From NCBI RefSeq assembly GCF_000160575.1, contig NZ_GG697130.1:134071-198070 (forward strand): a stretch of 64,000 nucleotides of DNA, given 5' to 3'. The notes under the pieces are model-generated. The model did no database searches. It was not told the origin of the DNA and worked only from the letters and a program-made list of their open reading frames with translations. A program made the translations under genes and the position numbers. Below are positions 61,929 through 64,000 of this stretch, piece after piece (position 1 is the stretch's first letter; the number at the start of each line of letters is the position of its first letter). The stretch comes from Weissella paramesenteroides ATCC 33313 (GTDB lineage Bacteria > Bacillota > Bacilli > Lactobacillales > Lactobacillaceae).

Positions 61929-62780
61929 TTAATTTGTTTCTAACTCTTCTAGATACTTTTTTACATCATCTTGTAAGTTAATATCTTTAGAAAATTCTGC
62001 GGCTGCATAAATAAGCATCTTTGCCTCAGCTTTTTCTTTTAACAATGATAACTGTTCACAACATTTCACGCGTAGCTTTTGTAACTTAACAATTTGATGA
62101 AAGTGCTCATTTGTTGGTAAAACTGCCAATGCTTTTGTAATGCGATCTCTTGCTTTTTCTGGATCATTGATTGTTAGATATAATTCACTTTGATGATAAT
62201 ATGTGTGTGCAATGACCTTTCCTAACTCAGATCGCATTGTCGGTCGATAACCTTTAATGAGTCCACAAGCACGTTCAAAATATTCTGACGCATAGACATA
62301 CTCACCCTGTTTTGCCCATGTTGCCCCCATTTCCGTATATATTTCAATCATTAATTCCATTTGATGCTTTTCCGCATCACCTAACGCAATTTGTAACAGT
62401 TGCATTGCAACCGTTGTTTGATTTTGAGACAACGCAATTCTAGCTCGCAATAGATTGTATTCTGGTAACGCAAAGACTGGTAATCGACGTAGTAATGTTG
62501 AACTTTCTAATCGATTCGCAGCCTGTTCAAATTGACCAATATCAATAAAATAACGGATTACCGTTAATGGTGTAACCGTTAATTCGTTAATTTTAGCAAC
62601 ACTAGAAACGCGCAACTGCAAGCGCGCACAGAGTTGCTGTAAGACGGTGATATTTGAAATTTCATCAGTGCGTTCTATTCGAGATAGTAAGGACTGATGA
62701 CAAATACCCTCTGCAACATCAGCTTGTGAAATTCCTAATTGTTCGCGACGACGTTTTAAACTACCTTTTAATAATTTCAT
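61929..62780 (-). CDS. XRE-family regulator with TPR-like C-terminal domain (RNPP type)
   Basis: The 283-residue protein has an N-terminal helix-turn-helix (about residues 7-40, LKRRREQLGISQADVAEGI, then SLLSRIER) and then helical TPR-like repeats to the end (for example YTEMGATWAKQGEYVYASEY). This is the layout of RNPP-type quorum regulators (PlcR, Rgg, PrgX), which bind short peptides in the TPR domain. Whether this one binds a peptide is unknown. It has a GGAG site, and a short hydrophobic-basic ORF lies upstream on the same strand. Confidence 0.85.
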   Translation of the reverse strand: MKLLKGSLKRRREQLGISQADVAEGICHQSLLSRIERTDEISNITVLQQLCARLQLRVSSVAKINELTVTPLTVIRYFIDIGQFEQAANRLESSTLLRRLPVFALPEYNLLRARIALSQNQTTVAMQLLQIALGDAEKHQMELMIEIYTEMGATWAKQGEYVYASEYFERACGLIKGYRPTMRSELGKVIAHTYYHQSELYLTINDPEKARDRITKALAVLPTNEHFHQIVKLQKLRVKCCEQLSLLKEKAEAKMLIYAAAEFSKDINLQDDVKKYLEELETN

Positions 62781-62827
62781 GTCTTTGATCTCCGAATCAA
62801 AAATATAATATTAGCATAAATGTTAAT

Positions 62828-62905
62828 TCAATAATAAACAAGTCTTTTTATATTATTTTTTGGAGTTAATGATAGTTTAAATACATATTTTATGATATTT
62901 TTCAT
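62828..62905 (-). CDS. Possible 25-residue peptide upstream of the XRE-TPR regulator
   Basis: A frame starting at 62905 reads MKNIIKYVFKLSLTPKNNIK followed by five more residues and a stop. It is basic with a short hydrophobic part. No good ribosome binding site precedes it (only AGAGTGA), and the regulator promoter overlaps its end, so it may be chance in an AT-rich region. It is recorded because RNPP regulators are usually encoded beside their peptide genes. Confidence 0.2.
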   Translation of the reverse strand: MKNIIKYVFKLSLTPKNNIKRLVYY

Positions 62906-63300
62906 AAGTATAATCACTCTAAATCACTCATTTATTACGTTTTTGTTTTCATGAAATTATCGTAACTTCATAAAATAATTAATTTACACATTTTTCCGTA
63001 TGCTAATTTTCAAAATATAATTTTTTCGAATCTCTTTTGATTACAGACATCAAATTTTAAAGCATTTTTTAAGACAAGCTATCAGAATATATCAATACTT
63101 ATCTTATCCACTTATTTTTCTTACTTTTATTAATAAAAAAGTTACTTAATTCATAAAAAGACATATCTTTATGAATAGATAAAAACTGTGGCTATTGTTA
63201 ATTCCTTCTATTAATCCAATCTTATAATGAATTATTCAAAAATAAGTGTTGCCTTTTAATTTAAGCAGAATACAAAGAATATAGTATTAACAGTTAATAC
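62906..63300. other. AT-rich gene-free region
   Basis: Nearly 400 bases, strongly A/T-rich, with only very short frames. I see no convincing promoter, terminator or repeat apart from a small palindrome GTATTAACAGTTAATAC (63284-63300). Confidence 0.5.
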
Positions 63301-63311
63301 ATACATCATGT

Positions 63312-63455
63312 ACCCCAAAGATCATCAGGTAGCTATTTAGGTTCCTAACAAGCACCAAGACCATTAGTGACCTAAATAACTGTACTGACCGACCTTTAAT
63401 TGGTTTCAGTAGTGTGCCGTTCTAGTTCTACTCCTCTCGAGGAGAACCTTTGGTT
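63312..63455. ncRNA. Candidate structured RNA of unknown class
   Basis: A 140-base island of markedly higher GC content lies between AT-rich DNA and the tRNA terminator. It can fold into a closed multi-branch structure: CCAAAG (63315-63320) with CTTTGG (63448-63453); TATTTAGGT (63334-63342) with ACCTAAATA (63370-63378); TACTGA (63383-63388) with TCAGTA (63406-63411); CTCCT (63431-63435) with AGGAG (63440-63444). On the plus strand it ends in TGGTTATTTTT. Strand is undecided. It does not match tmRNA, RNase P, SRP RNA or riboswitches that I know; a 6S-like RNA is possible. Confidence 0.5.
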
Positions 63456-63465
63456 ATTTTTAAAA

Positions 63466-63500
63466 ACAAAAAAGTTGTTCCCCCTAAAGGGAACAACCTT
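63466..63500 (-). terminator. Terminator of the tRNA gene cluster
   Basis: Minus-strand stem AAGGTTGTTCCC/GGGAACAACTT with a short loop is followed by six T, about 30 bases after the last tRNA gene. Confidence 0.85.
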
Positions 63501-63530
63501 AATTATCAAATCTATTATTGTGTAATGTAC

Positions 63531-63617
63531 GGAGACAGAGGGATTCGAACCCTCGCGCCGGTTTCCCGACCTACACCCTTAGCAGGGGCGCCTCTTCAGC
63601 CTCTTGAGTATGTCCCC
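63531..63617 (-). tRNA. tRNA-Ser(GCT)
   Basis: An 87-base class II tRNA with acceptor GGGGACA/TGTCTCC (one G-U), a long variable arm and T-loop GTTCGAATC. The anticodon loop CTGCTAA gives GCT. No CCA is encoded. It is the last tRNA of the cluster. Confidence 0.95.
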
Positions 63618-63643
63618 ATGTCAAAAGCAAACTTTCAACAAAA

Positions 63644-63717
<74 letters not shown>

Positions 63718-63727
63718 ATACTACAAA

Positions 63728-63799
63728 AGCGGACGACGGGAATCGAACCCGCATTCCCAGCTTGGAAGGCTGGAGCACTAGCCATTGTACTACATCCGC
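63728..63799 (-). tRNA. tRNA-Gly(TCC)
   Basis: A 72-base cloverleaf with acceptor GCGGATG/CGTCCGC (one G-U) and discriminator T. The anticodon loop CTTCCAA gives TCC. No CCA is encoded. Confidence 0.96.
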
Positions 63800-63819
63800 A
63801 TAACATTATTATAATGCTA

Positions 63820-63892
63820 TGGCGCGGGGCGGAATCGAACCGTCGACACTACGAGCTTCAATCGTATGCTCTACCAACTGAGCTACCGCGCC
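63820..63892 (-). tRNA. tRNA-Phe(GAA)
   Basis: A 73-base cloverleaf with acceptor GGCGCGG/CCGCGCC and discriminator A. The anticodon loop TTGAAGC gives GAA. No CCA is encoded. Confidence 0.95.
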
Positions 63893-63901
63893 AATATAAA
63901 A

Positions 63902-63975
63902 CGGTCACAACGGGATTCGAACCCGTGATCTTTCGCGTGACAGGCGAACGTCATAACCAACTAGACCATGCGACC
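63902..63975 (-). tRNA. tRNA-Asp(GTC)
   Basis: A 74-base cloverleaf with acceptor GGTCGCA/TGTGACC (one G-U) and discriminator G. The anticodon loop CTGTCAC gives GTC. It is the first tRNA of the visible cluster, which may continue beyond the window. Confidence 0.95.
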
Positions 63976-64000
63976 AACAGATAAATATAATCTGAATTAA

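Noticed and set aside
62892..62954. 20-residue hydrophobic plus-strand frame resembling a short hydrophobic peptide
   Set aside because: No ribosome binding site or promoter, and such frames are expected by chance in this AT-rich DNA.

Overview
The window is a gene-dense, low-GC Firmicutes chromosome segment, most likely from the Leuconostoc/Weissella group of lactic acid bacteria. Supporting signs are a classical mraZ-to-ileS division and cell-wall cluster, a class Ib ribonucleotide reductase, a heme-dependent cydABCD set without other respiratory genes, a LysM/Apf-type secreted wall protein, DUF1831, DUF3397 and DUF4044 family proteins, and tRNA genes without encoded CCA. I cannot fix genus or species. 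There is no prophage, insertion sequence or CRISPR array; this is core chromosome, and the interest lies mainly in regulatory RNA and in a few degenerate enzymes.

Layout. 1-6.1 kb (minus): a truncated NCS2 purine permease with an attenuator-type leader, yebC, then a short operon of histidine phosphatase, TPR protein and recD2. 6.1-22.9 kb (minus): ileS behind an Ile T-box, then divIVA-ylmH-yggT-sepF-ftsZ-ftsA-divIB-murG-murD-mraY-pbp2x-ftsL-rsmH-mraZ, transcribed from mraZ towards divIVA and preceded by five MraZ-type operator repeats at exact 10-bp spacing. 23.1-31.5 kb: prmA-rsmE-membrane protein, pyk, lysP under a lysine riboswitch, a degenerate PAP2-like membrane protein, fhs. 31.7-38.2 kb: a T-box-controlled polar amino acid ABC transporter, then mreD, an oppositely oriented alpha-carbonic anhydrase, mreC, mreB and radC. 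38.3-43.5 kb: a VOC protein, an Rgg-like regulator, paired fluoride channels, and a trpXYZ-type ABC transporter. 43.5-48.6 kb: nrdHEF (minus) divergent from nrdI (plus). 48.7-54.6 kb: LysM/Apf protein, a mtnN-Nudix operon, cold shock protein, a PurK-like pseudoenzyme, GH73 glucosaminidase. 54.6-60.7 kb: cydABDC. 60.9-64 kb: a D-2-hydroxyacid dehydrogenase, an XRE-TPR regulator, an AT-rich gap with a candidate structured RNA, and five tRNA genes (transcribed Asp-Phe-Gly-Ile-Ser).

The most interesting element is the leader of the trpXYZ-type transporter. It encodes a 14-residue peptide with a good ribosome binding site and two adjacent Trp codons, followed by a chain of mutually exclusive hairpins and an intrinsic terminator. 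That is the architecture of ribosome-mediated tryptophan attenuation; in related bacteria I know such transporters to be T-box regulated. Other notable items are an unclassified terminator-bearing leader in front of the purine permease, an intergenic hairpin family with a conserved apical module but covarying stems, an IleS lacking its C-terminal zinc-knuckle cysteines, a PurK homologue lacking active-site residues, an apparent CTG start on a wall hydrolase, and a four-helix structured RNA candidate beside the tRNA cluster.

All functional names rest on reading motifs and family resemblance by eye; no database search was run.
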